DNA from: an uncultured Gammaproteobacteria bacterium
GTDB lineage: Bacteria > Pseudomonadota > Gammaproteobacteria > GCA-001735895
Length of the DNA: 64,000 nt
NCBI GenBank assembly: GCA_947259485.1
Contig: CAMYLU010000004.1
Span: 195,045-259,044, forward strand
Direction: 5' to 3'
Positions 17,524-25,763 of this stretch are shown here, piece by piece (the first letter of the stretch is position 1; the number at the start of each line of letters is the position of its first letter). The notes beneath the pieces are model-generated. The model saw only the letters and a program-made list of their open reading frames with translations. It made no database searches and was not told the DNA's origin. The translations under genes were made by a program, and so were the position numbers.

Positions 17524-18954
17524 ATGAGTGGCAGTAATGTAATTGTTTTCATGTCGGATGAGCATACCCGCTCGGTCATGGGTGCCTACGGCAATAAGCT
17601 CGTGCATACCCCGACACTGGACAAACTTGCCAATAGTGGAGTGCGTTTCGACAACGCCTATACACCGTCACCGATCTGTATTTCTGCGCGCGCCAGCTTC
17701 GCGACGGGGACCCAGGTATTCGAGCACCGTTGCTGGTCGTCGGCCGAGCCCTATTACGGACAGCAGCAGAGCTGGATGCATCGGCTGCGGGAAAGAGGCC
17801 ACGACGTGGTTTCGATCGGCAAGCAGCATTACCGGTCGGCAACCGACGACACCGGATTCAGCGAACAGATATTACCGATGTACCTGGCCAATAACGGTGC
17901 CGGGTGGCCCCAGGGACTGCAGCGCAAACCCATGGGAAATTTTCCGGATTCGGTTGAAATGGCGGCCATTCTAGGCCCCGGTGAAACCAGTTATACCCAG
18001 TACGACCGCGATATTTCTGCAGCTGCGGTAGATTGGCTCGAACAACGTCAGCAATTCGATACCAGGCCATGGGTAATGTTCGTATCCTTTATCTGCCCAC
18101 ATTTTCCATTGTCCGCACCGCAGCAGTTCTATGATTTATACCGGGATGTGGAATTGCCGGAACCCTATAATTGCGACCCTGCAAAACGGTTAAAACACCC
18201 GGTAATCGATGAGATGCGTCGCTTCTGGGATTATGCCGATCATTTTGATCACGACAGTGAAAAAATCGGGCTTAAGAATTACTACGCGCTGTGTAGTTTT
18301 CTCGACGACAACGTGGCACAGGTACTGACTGCGTTGGAAAAGTCGGGACAGGCCGACGCCACTCAAATTATCTATACCAGTGACCACGGAGATATGACCG
18401 GCAACCATGGCATCTGGGGCAAGTGCTACATGTATGAGGACTCGGTAGGCATCCCCATGATATTAAACGGGCCGGGCATTGAGCCCTCGATAAATGCTAC
18501 CCCGGTCTCGCTAATAGATCTGGCGGCGACAATTGAACATGCGGTTCACGGTGAGATTAGCGACGTTGAGAATAGCTGGCAGGGCAGACCGTTACAGGAG
18601 TTTATTGATAACCCGGATTCTGAACGCCCGGTATTGAGCGAATACCACGATGGTGGCAGCCCTTGCGGATTTTTCATGCTACGCAAGGGATGCTGGAAGT
18701 ATGTGTATTTTTCCGAAGGACACCCACCATTGCTGTTCGATATGGAAAGCGATCCACGGGAACTGGTCAACCTGGCCGATGATTCTGCGCATGCAACGAC
18801 ATTAGTTGAATTGCGTAAACAGCTGCTACAGATTCTTGATCCCGAGGACGTTAATCGGCAGGCGTTTGCCGACCAGGCAACGATGATCGAAAAACTCGGG
18901 GGGATCGAGTCGATAATGGCGTTGCCGAGCTTTAATCACACACCAATTGATTGA
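17524..18954 (+). CDS. Sulfatase, choline-sulfatase-like, with atypical CISAR active-site motif
   Basis: 476 residues, no signal peptide, so cytoplasmic as choline sulfatase BetC is. The fold signatures are VIVFMSDEHTRSVMGAYGN (metal-binding N terminus), HLP-type middle segments, and TSDHGDMTGNHGIWGK (metal ligands and active-site lysine). The residue converted to formylglycine in the family is C52, in CISARASFATG; the third position is Ser where Pro or Ala is usual (C-x-P/A-x-R). BetC has C-A-P-A-R followed by ASF, so the surrounding residues agree. The location right after a betaine-type transporter supports choline-O-sulfate or a related sulfate ester as substrate. It converges with the next gene with 2 bp between stops. 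Confidence 0.82.
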   Translation: MSGSNVIVFMSDEHTRSVMGAYGNKLVHTPTLDKLANSGVRFDNAYTPSPICISARASFATGTQVFEHRCWSSAEPYYGQQQSWMHRLRERGHDVVSIGKQHYRSATDDTGFSEQILPMYLANNGAGWPQGLQRKPMGNFPDSVEMAAILGPGETSYTQYDRDISAAAVDWLEQRQQFDTRPWVMFVSFICPHFPLSAPQQFYDLYRDVELPEPYNCDPAKRLKHPVIDEMRRFWDYADHFDHDSEKIGLKNYYALCSFLDDNVAQVLTALEKSGQADATQIIYTSDHGDMTGNHGIWGKCYMYEDSVGIPMILNGPGIEPSINATPVSLIDLAATIEHAVHGEISDVENSWQGRPLQEFIDNPDSERPVLSEYHDGGSPCGFFMLRKGCWKYVYFSEGHPPLLFDMESDPRELVNLADDSAHATTLVELRKQLLQILDPEDVNRQAFADQATMIEKLGGIESIMALPSFNHTPID

Positions 18955-18956
18955 GA

Positions 18957-19895
18957 TTAGAGTTTCCTGAGTTCACCAATCGAAATGCCCTGTTCACCGG
19001 CAATTGCATACAATAGATATATTTTTCCATCTTCTACAAAAATAGCGGGGTCGCGAAGCTGATTGACACGTTCCGTGATAGCACCGTATTGCGAGGCACT
19101 CGGCGCAATGTCTGCACCTTCCCAGGTTTTTAGTGCGCGATGGATTTCACAGGTTTCAGCAAATCCCCATTGCTGCCAGTCGTCCGGCGTATCCAGGATG
19201 GATAGCAATATGCGTTCAGGAGAATCACCCACCCGCGTCCACAGGACAAACCACTGGTCATCTTGCTGCAGCAGTGCATGATGCCGAATTGCCTCGGTCG
19301 TTAAGCGTGGACCAGCTTCAAAGTTTCCCAAACCATCGGTGGAACGATAGAGCTGCCCGGGCATTGCAATCGCGTAGAACCAGCCGTCATGGCAAAAAAT
19401 TCTGAGGTAGGGCGAGCCTATTATTTCCATGCGCGCAGCAAAATTGAGTCCATCGCGTGACAGCGCAACGCGACTGCGTTGCCTGCCATCCTCAAGCCGA
19501 CCATGGTAGTAGAGACGAATTTGCTCGGTTTCGTGATCGACCCAGACATCGGGCGAGGCGATGTGAGGATAGTTGCCATCGGCGCCGGCCTTGATATATT
19601 GGCGTGCTTCCGGGTGCAGCTGTGAGTCGGCAGGAGCGGTGCTGGCAAAAAGGCTACGTTCCAGATCAAGCGGAGGAGGCGTTACAATTTTCCAGGGGCC
19701 GGCAAGATCATCGCTGGCCGCGAGCCGGATCGAGTGGCCCTCGTGATGTGCAAAATAAAGCAGGTATTTTCCCGGGGGATCAATCAGCCACCCGGGGGCA
19801 GCTATCAGCGAAGGTCCGTTGACATTGCCGCCAAGTGCGGGGTGTTCCTCGACACTTATGATCGGGGCATCATCCAGGTAATGAAAGGAAAACAT
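18957..19895 (-). CDS. Five-bladed beta-propeller glycosidase-like protein (GH43/GH117-like)
   Basis: 312 residues, no signal peptide. Repeated blade-like motifs suggest the GH43/GH32/GH117 propeller fold: GNVNGPSLIAAPGW, KYLLYFAHHEGHSIRLAASD, SPDVWVDHETEQIRLYYHGR, RSRVALSRDGLNF, QLYRSTDGLGNF, RDPAIFVEDGKIYLLYAIAG. The pattern of Asp after PS/SP and of 'IRLYYHG' strands is common to these enzymes, but I cannot assign the full catalytic triad or a substrate. Absence of a signal peptide argues for action on an imported small glycoside, or for a non-hydrolase propeller. It is divergent from the second CoA transferase across a 322-bp gap. Confidence 0.68.
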   Translation of the reverse strand: MFSFHYLDDAPIISVEEHPALGGNVNGPSLIAAPGWLIDPPGKYLLYFAHHEGHSIRLAASDDLAGPWKIVTPPPLDLERSLFASTAPADSQLHPEARQYIKAGADGNYPHIASPDVWVDHETEQIRLYYHGRLEDGRQRSRVALSRDGLNFAARMEIIGSPYLRIFCHDGWFYAIAMPGQLYRSTDGLGNFEAGPRLTTEAIRHHALLQQDDQWFVLWTRVGDSPERILLSILDTPDDWQQWGFAETCEIHRALKTWEGADIAPSASQYGAITERVNQLRDPAIFVEDGKIYLLYAIAGEQGISIGELRKL

Positions 19896-20217
19896 TAACG
19901 CGGTGCAATTCTATGCAGTTGTGGAGTATTCACGTTCGCGTTCGTCAAGCAGGCTGGTCAGCCAGTCAGCTCCATTACTGTCACCGAAGAAAGTAACGGT
20001 TGGGTGTAATCAGGGCAGCAAGTTGCCAGGAATTTATTTTTCATAACTCGGGTATTATTCTTTGCTGATGTAACGTCTGTTACGTGCTTTTATGAAAGGC
20101 TTGATATATAACGTTTTGGTGCGAAGGTTTTAACACGGATCGGATCACAATATCAATTAGTTGAAGCGCCTGTGAGCATATTTAAAATCATTAATCCAAC
20201 ACCTGAGGTATCTGCCG
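19896..20217. other. 322-bp divergent intergenic region
   Basis: This gap separates the propeller gene (minus) from a CoA transferase (plus). Nearest the propeller gene, minus-strand positions 20002-19911 carry a 30-codon open stretch (LHPTVTFFGDSNGADW then LTSLLDEREREYSTTA) that looks protein-like but lacks a start, so it may be the tail of a lost gene. At 20070-20083 GTAAC-N4-GTTAC forms a small inverted repeat of unknown role. Otherwise AT-rich, presumably the promoter of the CoA transferase. Confidence 0.35.
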
Positions 20218-21405
20218 ATGCGACCATTTGAAGGCATTCGTGTGCTCGACTTCACACATGTGTACGCGGGTCCGTTTGCAACCTTTCAACTGGCTGTGAT
20301 GGGGGCTGAGGTCATCAAGATAGAAGCACCCGGCAACCCTGACCAGATACGACTTGAAGGTGTTGATGAGGCACTTAATGAGCAGGGTCTTGGCACCAGC
20401 TACGTCTTTAACAACCAGGGTAAAAAGGCAATCAGTCTCAACCTCGATAGCGATGAAGGCCGCCAGATTGCGGTAAAGTTGATCGAAAGCGCCGATGTGC
20501 TGGTAGAAAACTACCCAGGAACGATGAAAAAATGCAGGCTTGGCCCCAAGCAGGCGTTGGCAATCAATCCGCTTTTGATCTATTGCGAAATGACCGGGTT
20601 TGGTCAGGATAATCCGTTTGCTGGCCGACCAGCTTATGATCCGGTTATCCAGGCCGCGAGCGGCATGATGTCTTTAAACGGAACCGCGGACCAGGATTTT
20701 CTGCGAGTTGGCCCACCGTTGATAGATTACGGCATGGGTGCTCAAACCGCGTTCGCGATAGCAAGTGCGTTGTTTCAACGCAACCTGAGTGGCAAGGGGC
20801 AGGTGATCGAAGCCAACATGCTTGACGCAGCCCTGGTGATGATGTCGCCGCTGGTTGCCAATGCCATTCATGCCGGTAAAACCGAACAGCGTACCGGTAA
20901 CGTGCAAATAGACCGACCGGGGTACGGGGTCTACCCCTGTCGCGACGATAATCTTATGATCGGTGCCTTCACGCTAGCACATCATCGCAAGCTCTTTAAC
21001 CTGCTTGCACTGCAGGAAGTAATTGAAATTCCACCAGATTTCGATCGTCAATGGGTGCGTGATAATGGCCCACGGTTGCGTGAGAAAATGTTGCAATGCC
21101 TCGCACATAAAACTGCTGATGATTGGGAAAGGTTGCTCAATGAAGCAGATGTGCCGGCTGCAAGGGTCAGGGATTTGCATGAAGTGCTGGAACAGGAGCA
21201 GTTACAGCGAGCGCAGCATAGCCAGTTCGAGCGAGTGCCAGATAAACCTTACACCGCGCCAATCGCGGCATTTCGTTTTGCTGAACATGGCCCTCATCTC
21301 GATCAACATTGTGCACGGCACGGTGAGGACAATGCGTCAGTTCTAGCTGAGCTTGGTTATGATGCAGATGCCATCGAGGCGTTCAGGGTCAAAGGTGTGA
21401 TCTGA
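20218..21405 (+). CDS. Class III (CaiB/BaiF) CoA transferase, second paralogue
   Basis: 395 residues. N-terminal family pattern IRVLDFTHVYAGPFATFQLA and GAEVIKIEAPGNPDQIR, then NNQGKKAISLNL, VLVENYPGTMKK and the catalytic aspartate D170 in PPLIDYGMGAQ. It differs clearly from the transferase at 3452 (both are about 400 residues but with distinct substrate-facing segments), so it is not a recent duplicate. A partner hydratase or dehydrogenase is not adjacent, so the acyl substrate stays open; activation of a carboxylate released by neighbouring osmolyte-degrading enzymes is a guess. Its long upstream region suggests its own promoter. Confidence 0.88.
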   Translation: MRPFEGIRVLDFTHVYAGPFATFQLAVMGAEVIKIEAPGNPDQIRLEGVDEALNEQGLGTSYVFNNQGKKAISLNLDSDEGRQIAVKLIESADVLVENYPGTMKKCRLGPKQALAINPLLIYCEMTGFGQDNPFAGRPAYDPVIQAASGMMSLNGTADQDFLRVGPPLIDYGMGAQTAFAIASALFQRNLSGKGQVIEANMLDAALVMMSPLVANAIHAGKTEQRTGNVQIDRPGYGVYPCRDDNLMIGAFTLAHHRKLFNLLALQEVIEIPPDFDRQWVRDNGPRLREKMLQCLAHKTADDWERLLNEADVPAARVRDLHEVLEQEQLQRAQHSQFERVPDKPYTAPIAAFRFAEHGPHLDQHCARHGEDNASVLAELGYDADAIEAFRVKGVI

Positions 21406-21549
21406 AAGCCACGCATTAATGACTTGTAACGAGGTTAAAATTCGAAATCGATAAGGCGTACTCAGGCTGCAACCGGGATTGGTGCCGGCAATGATCGAAA
21501 AAAGTTTCCGAGCTAAAAGACGAGATCCCGAAAATCCGAGGTTTCTACC

Positions 21550-21787
21550 CTGGAGCTTGTCGAGTAGCGTTTGTAGGTACTGCGATCGCGAGGCGATATC
21601 TTCTTCCAGATGCTTGATTTCCTCCTTGATCATCGCCGCCAGATCTTGTCCATTGTCCCGCGCCGCCTTGAGGTCCTAGAGTTCAGGCAGGGCTTCCCTG
21701 AATGCCGGCGAGCTCTCAAACATTAAACTTCTCGATTTCCTCGGGATTTTGTATTCCCATTTCGGTCAGTCATGGATAGTTGCTCAT
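21550..21787 (-). pseudogene. Decayed DUF3461 family gene
   Basis: Minus-strand remnants of a DUF3461 protein: MSNYP, a stop, LTEMGIQNPEEIEKFNV, a stop, then after a frame change PAFREALPEL, a stop, DLKAARDNGQDLAAM and IKEEIKHLEEDI. Intact members begin with a very similar N terminus and end in a helical coiled segment of this kind; the central basic part (about 50 residues, around KGSLLP) is deleted. Three in-frame stops plus the deletion make it non-functional. It lies between the CoA transferase and the peptide-type ABC operon; the remaining bases of the 405-bp gap (21406-21810) show nothing I can name. Confidence 0.55.
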
Positions 21788-21810
21788 GACTCGTTTGATC
21801 CTAAGTTTGG

Positions 21811-23706
21811 TTATGGGACGTGGGCCTGCGGATCATCCTGGCCCAACTTTTCGTAACCGAGTAATATCTTTTGCGCATCGGCTTCGGCTTCCTGTAACTG
21901 CTCAACGGTCAGGTGACAGGAAATCTGGTGCCCTTCCTTAAGTTCCCGTATTGGCGGGGTTTGAATTTCGCAAGTGCCGTCTATGGCCATCGGACAGCGA
22001 TTATAGAAAGGGCAGCCCCTGGCCGTGATTTCGACGCCGCGCGCGATACCCACCGCCATTTCGCGTTTCTTCATCGTGTCCTCGAGCCAGCCGATACGCA
22101 GTTCCGGTACCGAGCTGATCAACAGGCGCGTGTAGGGATGGAATGGTGGTTCCAGCACTTCGTCGGTGGGACCCTGTTCAACCACGCGCCCGGCGTAAAG
22201 CACGACGATTTCGTCGGCAAATGATGCCACGGTTGAAAGGTCGTGACTGATGAAGACAAAAGATACTCCGGTTTTGTCACGCAGCGCGGTCAACAGTTTG
22301 ATGACGTTGGCCCCGACGATGCTGTCAAGCGCCGATGTGACTTCGTCACAAAGCATTACTTCGGGATTTGCCGCGAGCGAACGTGCCATGTTGATACGCT
22401 GTTTCTGGCCGCCGGAGAGCTCCATTGGATAGCGGCTCGCAAATGCGGCCGGCAATTCGACCATTTCCAGTATCTCTGATACCTTGGCATGTTTCTCCTT
22501 GCCTTTGAGCCCATGGTAGAACTCGAGTGGTCGGCCGATGATATTACCGATTAACTGTTTCGGGTTAAGCGCCGTGTCGGCCATCTGGAACACGAACTGC
22601 ACTTTCTGCAGTTCATCGAGTTTGCGATCGTGTAAATCCCCCTCGAGTTTCTTGCCGTCGAGGATAATATCACCCCGCGCTGGCGGTAACATTCCGGCCA
22701 TGACACGCGCCAGGGTTGACTTCCCGCAACCCGATTCGCCGATGACGCCGACCACATGTCCATTCCTGACGCTGACATTGATATCCTTCAGGATCGGTAT
22801 GACGGGTTCACCGTCGACGATACCGCCGTAGCCCGCGGTCATATCCTTGACCTCGATATTGTCGATATCGCGGTGGTGCTCGTGGGTCAGCTCGACCCCC
22901 TGGCCGGCCTCGGGCTTGGGTCGCACTGCTTCCATCAGGCGCTTGGTGTAGGCATGCGACGGATGGTTAATAATTTGATCGGCAGATCCCTGTTCCATGA
23001 TTTCGCCGCTGTAGAGTACGACGATGTGGTCCGCAACCTGGGCCACGACCGCGAGGTCGTGTGTCACGTAAACCGCGGCCGAGTTTTCTTCACGGATGAC
23101 TTTCTTGAACGCCTTCAGGACTTCGATTTGCGTGGTGACGTCAAGTGCCGTGGTGGGTTCGTCGAGCACCATCAGGTCGGGTTTGCCGCACAGTGCCATG
23201 GCTGCCATCAAACGTTGTAACTGTCCCCCGGATACCTGGTGCGGATAACGGAATCCGATGCGGTCGGCATCGGGCAGTTCCAGCGCATGGTAGAGCTCGA
23301 TCGCTCGTTCGTTAGCCTGTTCCTGCGTCAGGCGTCCATGCAATACTGCCGCCTCGGTGACCTGTTCGTTGATCGTGATCGCCGGGTTGAAGGTTGCCGC
23401 GGCGCTTTGCGCGAGATAGGCGACGTTGCCGCCACGCAGTTCACGCTGGCTCAACGGCGGCATCGTCAAAACGTCGTTACCGAAAAGCTGGCACTCGCCG
23501 CCCGAAAAATGCAGGCCCGGCTTGGTATAAGCCAGCGTCGCCAGCGATATGGTGGTCTTACCGGAACCGGATTCGCCGATCAGCGCAACCACTTCACCCT
23601 TGTGAATATCGAAGCTGACGCCCTTGACGATGGGAACTTCTTCGCCTTCGTCGTTGGTGGCGCTGATCTTGAGATTTTTTACTTCAAATAATTTTTCTTG
23701 TTCCAT
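21811..23706 (-). CDS. Oligopeptide/dipeptide-type ABC transporter, fused double ATPase (DppD-DppF)
   Basis: 631 residues from the ATG at 23706, four bases after the stop of the permease gene; longer frames reach back into that gene. Two ATPase modules occur in tandem: Walker [12 protein letters not shown] with signature [15 protein letters not shown] and Walker [13 protein letters not shown], then [11 protein letters not shown] with [15 protein letters not shown] and [12 protein letters not shown]. The cysteine-bearing oligopeptide-transporter C-terminal segment ([18 protein letters not shown]) is present. This is the layout of GsiA/YejF-type subunits. It is the last gene of a binding protein-permease-permease-ATPase operon and should energise uptake of peptides or a similar solute. 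Confidence 0.92.
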   Translation of the reverse strand: MEQEKLFEVKNLKISATNDEGEEVPIVKGVSFDIHKGEVVALIGESGSGKTTISLATLAYTKPGLHFSGGECQLFGNDVLTMPPLSQRELRGGNVAYLAQSAAATFNPAITINEQVTEAAVLHGRLTQEQANERAIELYHALELPDADRIGFRYPHQVSGGQLQRLMAAMALCGKPDLMVLDEPTTALDVTTQIEVLKAFKKVIREENSAAVYVTHDLAVVAQVADHIVVLYSGEIMEQGSADQIINHPSHAYTKRLMEAVRPKPEAGQGVELTHEHHRDIDNIEVKDMTAGYGGIVDGEPVIPILKDINVSVRNGHVVGVIGESGCGKSTLARVMAGMLPPARGDIILDGKKLEGDLHDRKLDELQKVQFVFQMADTALNPKQLIGNIIGRPLEFYHGLKGKEKHAKVSEILEMVELPAAFASRYPMELSGGQKQRINMARSLAANPEVMLCDEVTSALDSIVGANVIKLLTALRDKTGVSFVFISHDLSTVASFADEIVVLYAGRVVEQGPTDEVLEPPFHPYTRLLISSVPELRIGWLEDTMKKREMAVGIARGVEITARGCPFYNRCPMAIDGTCEIQTPPIRELKEGHQISCHLTVEQLQEAEADAQKILLGYEKLGQDDPQAHVP

Positions 23707-23710
23707 CGTG

Positions 23711-24634
23711 CTACACCATTTTCTTCGCGAGGCTACCGCCGGACTTGGCGGAAATATCATCGACGATCAGGTTGATCGCGATGGTGAAGGAAGCAATTGC
23801 AAGCGCTGGCCAGATTGCGGCATAAGAGCCATAAGTCAAACCCTGCAGGTTTTCACGCACCATGCTGCCCCAGTCGGATGCGGGTGGCTGGACCCCCAAG
23901 CCGAGGAAGCTCAGACTGGAGATGAATAACACAACGAAGACCAGGCGTAGGCCGAAGTCGGTCGCGAGTGGCATTGCTGCGTTAGGTAAAACTTCAGCCC
24001 TGATGATCCACCAGATGCCTTCACCGCGAGTTGCCGCGGCTTCGACATAATCCTGTACCATGATGTCCTGTCCGAGCGCACGCGCGATGCGAAATACACT
24101 GGTGGCGTAAATTACCGCCGCGGTTCCGATCAGGATAGGTATCGACGAGCCGAGTGCTGCGATGACGATCAAACCGAGCATGATCGTCGGTAGCGCAAGG
24201 ATCGCATCGTTAACCCGGCTGATGCCCATGTCGATCCAGCCGCCTTTAACCGCGGCGAGGATGCCGAGCGTTATTCCCATCAGGTAAGCGAGCAGGGTTG
24301 CCGCCAGCGATATGCCGATGGTATTACGCGCGCCGAACAGAATGCGCGAATAGGTGTCACGCCCAAGATAGTCGGTGCCGAGATAGAAAGTGCCGTATTC
24401 GCCGGAGTAGGCATCCAGAAAGCTGTCATCACCCTCCATGTCCATTTCATGGAACGGTGCGACGGTGGGTCCGATTACACAGATTAGCAGCCAGAAAACG
24501 ACGATTCCTACCGATAGCCATCCGACCCAGGACAGCCGGAATTTTCGTTTTGGCGGGGCATCGGGTAATTCGGCAAATGAGTCCAGCTCCGCGAGAACTT
24601 CTTCTTCTTTTTTACTAGCTACTTGTTCAGTCAT
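23711..24634 (-). CDS. Oligopeptide-type ABC transporter permease (DppC-like)
   Basis: 307 residues from the ATG at 24634, 16 bases after the upstream stop; an upstream in-frame ATG at 24703 would run far into the preceding permease gene. The sequence has a cytoplasmic N terminus, first helix around WVGWLSVGIVVFWLLICVIG, the DppC-type TDYLGRDTYSRILFGARNT motif, and an EAA loop (YVEAAATRGEGIWWIIRAEV then LPNA). Six hydrophobic segments fit the family. It pairs with the DppB-like subunit just upstream to form the channel. Confidence 0.92.
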   Translation of the reverse strand: MTEQVASKKEEEVLAELDSFAELPDAPPKRKFRLSWVGWLSVGIVVFWLLICVIGPTVAPFHEMDMEGDDSFLDAYSGEYGTFYLGTDYLGRDTYSRILFGARNTIGISLAATLLAYLMGITLGILAAVKGGWIDMGISRVNDAILALPTIMLGLIVIAALGSSIPILIGTAAVIYATSVFRIARALGQDIMVQDYVEAAATRGEGIWWIIRAEVLPNAAMPLATDFGLRLVFVVLFISSLSFLGLGVQPPASDWGSMVRENLQGLTYGSYAAIWPALAIASFTIAINLIVDDISAKSGGSLAKKMV

Positions 24635-24650
24635 TTTTATGTTCCCCAAA

Positions 24651-25601
24651 CTATTTCGGATTGCGCAAGCGCGGATTGGAAAGTATAGAGCCGACATCCG
24701 CAATCAGGATCAACACCACGTAGGTGGCGCAGAAAATCATCGCGCAGGCCTGCACCAACGGCAGGTCGCGCGTCTGCACCCCGTCGATCATTAATTTCGC
24801 CAGGCCGGGGTAAGCGAAGATGGTTTCGACGATTACCACGCCACTGACGAGGTAGGCCAGGTTCAACGCAATGACATTTATGATCGGTCCAATCGCATTA
24901 AAGAAGGCGTGGCGCAGGATAATGCGCCCGCGTGGCACGCCTTTCAGGATGGCCATTTCAATGTAAGGTGAACTCATAACGTTGAGAATACCGGCGCGGG
25001 TCATGCGGATCATTTGCGCGGATACGACTATAACCAGCGTTATCAAGGGCATAGCGAGGGCTTTCATCAGCTCGACGAAGGTTTCATTCCCGGTCATATA
25101 CGCAGTGGAGGGCAACCAGTGAAGTTCGACGGCGAGGATAAGCACGGCAACCGTGGCGATAAAAAACTCGGGTACCGAAATCAGGCTCAAGGTACCAAAG
25201 GTGACAATACGGTCGAGCCAGGTGCCGGGATGCATCGCTGCCCACAGACCCAGCGCGATCGAAATGGGAATCGATATTACCGCCACCCAACCAGCCATCA
25301 TCATGGTATTGCCGAGGCGGCCGCCGATCAGGCTCGAAATGGTTGCGCCACCCGCCTTGGAGATTCCGAGGTCACCGGTCATCATATTGCCGAGCCAGTT
25401 GAAATAGCGTACGTAACCGGGCTGATCCAACCCAAGTTCGGTGCGTAACGCCGCCAGGCTTTCGGGTGTCGCACTTTGCCCAAGAATAATTTGCGCGACG
25501 TCCCCGGGCAATATGCTGGTTGCCAGAAATACGATAATGGAAACCACCATCAAGGTGGCAAAGCCAATACCGATCCGTTGGAACACCATTTGTGTCATCA
25601 T
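24651..25601 (-). CDS. Oligopeptide-type ABC transporter permease (DppB-like)
   Basis: 316 residues, DppB family. First helix from FQRIGIGFATLMVVSIIVFL, then GDVAQIILGQSATPESLAAL and LGLDQPGYVRYFNWLG, which are classic DppB features, and an EAA-like loop (YIEMAILKGVPRGRIILRHA). Six membrane segments. The stop lies 16 bases before the DppC-like start, so the two are cotranscribed. A 162-bp spacer with a perfect palindrome separates it from the binding-protein gene upstream. Confidence 0.92.
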   Translation of the reverse strand: MMTQMVFQRIGIGFATLMVVSIIVFLATSILPGDVAQIILGQSATPESLAALRTELGLDQPGYVRYFNWLGNMMTGDLGISKAGGATISSLIGGRLGNTMMMAGWVAVISIPISIALGLWAAMHPGTWLDRIVTFGTLSLISVPEFFIATVAVLILAVELHWLPSTAYMTGNETFVELMKALAMPLITLVIVVSAQMIRMTRAGILNVMSSPYIEMAILKGVPRGRIILRHAFFNAIGPIINVIALNLAYLVSGVVIVETIFAYPGLAKLMIDGVQTRDLPLVQACAMIFCATYVVLILIADVGSILSNPRLRNPK

Positions 25602-25699
25602 TTTATTATTCCCCCTGCCTGGTTAATTGCCTAACCAGTTACTGTATTTTTGTCGAATCCAGTTTCTATTAACCGGCTTTCAAACCATGACTCAAAACT

Positions 25700-25737
25700 A
25701 ACGAGGCCTGTATAAATTAATTTATACAGGCCTCGTT
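25700..25737. repeat. Perfect 38-bp palindrome between binding-protein and permease genes
   Basis: The left arm AACGAGGCCTGTATAAATT (25700-25718) is the exact reverse complement of the right arm (25719-25737). On the minus-strand transcript it would fold into a very stable hairpin 26 bases after the stop of the binding-protein gene, followed by TTAGTTTTG, a weak T-rich tail. It most likely partially terminates or stabilises the upstream message so that binding protein is made in excess over the permeases. Confidence 0.8.
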
Positions 25738-25763
25738 GAGTACAACTTTTAAATTTCTCCAGT

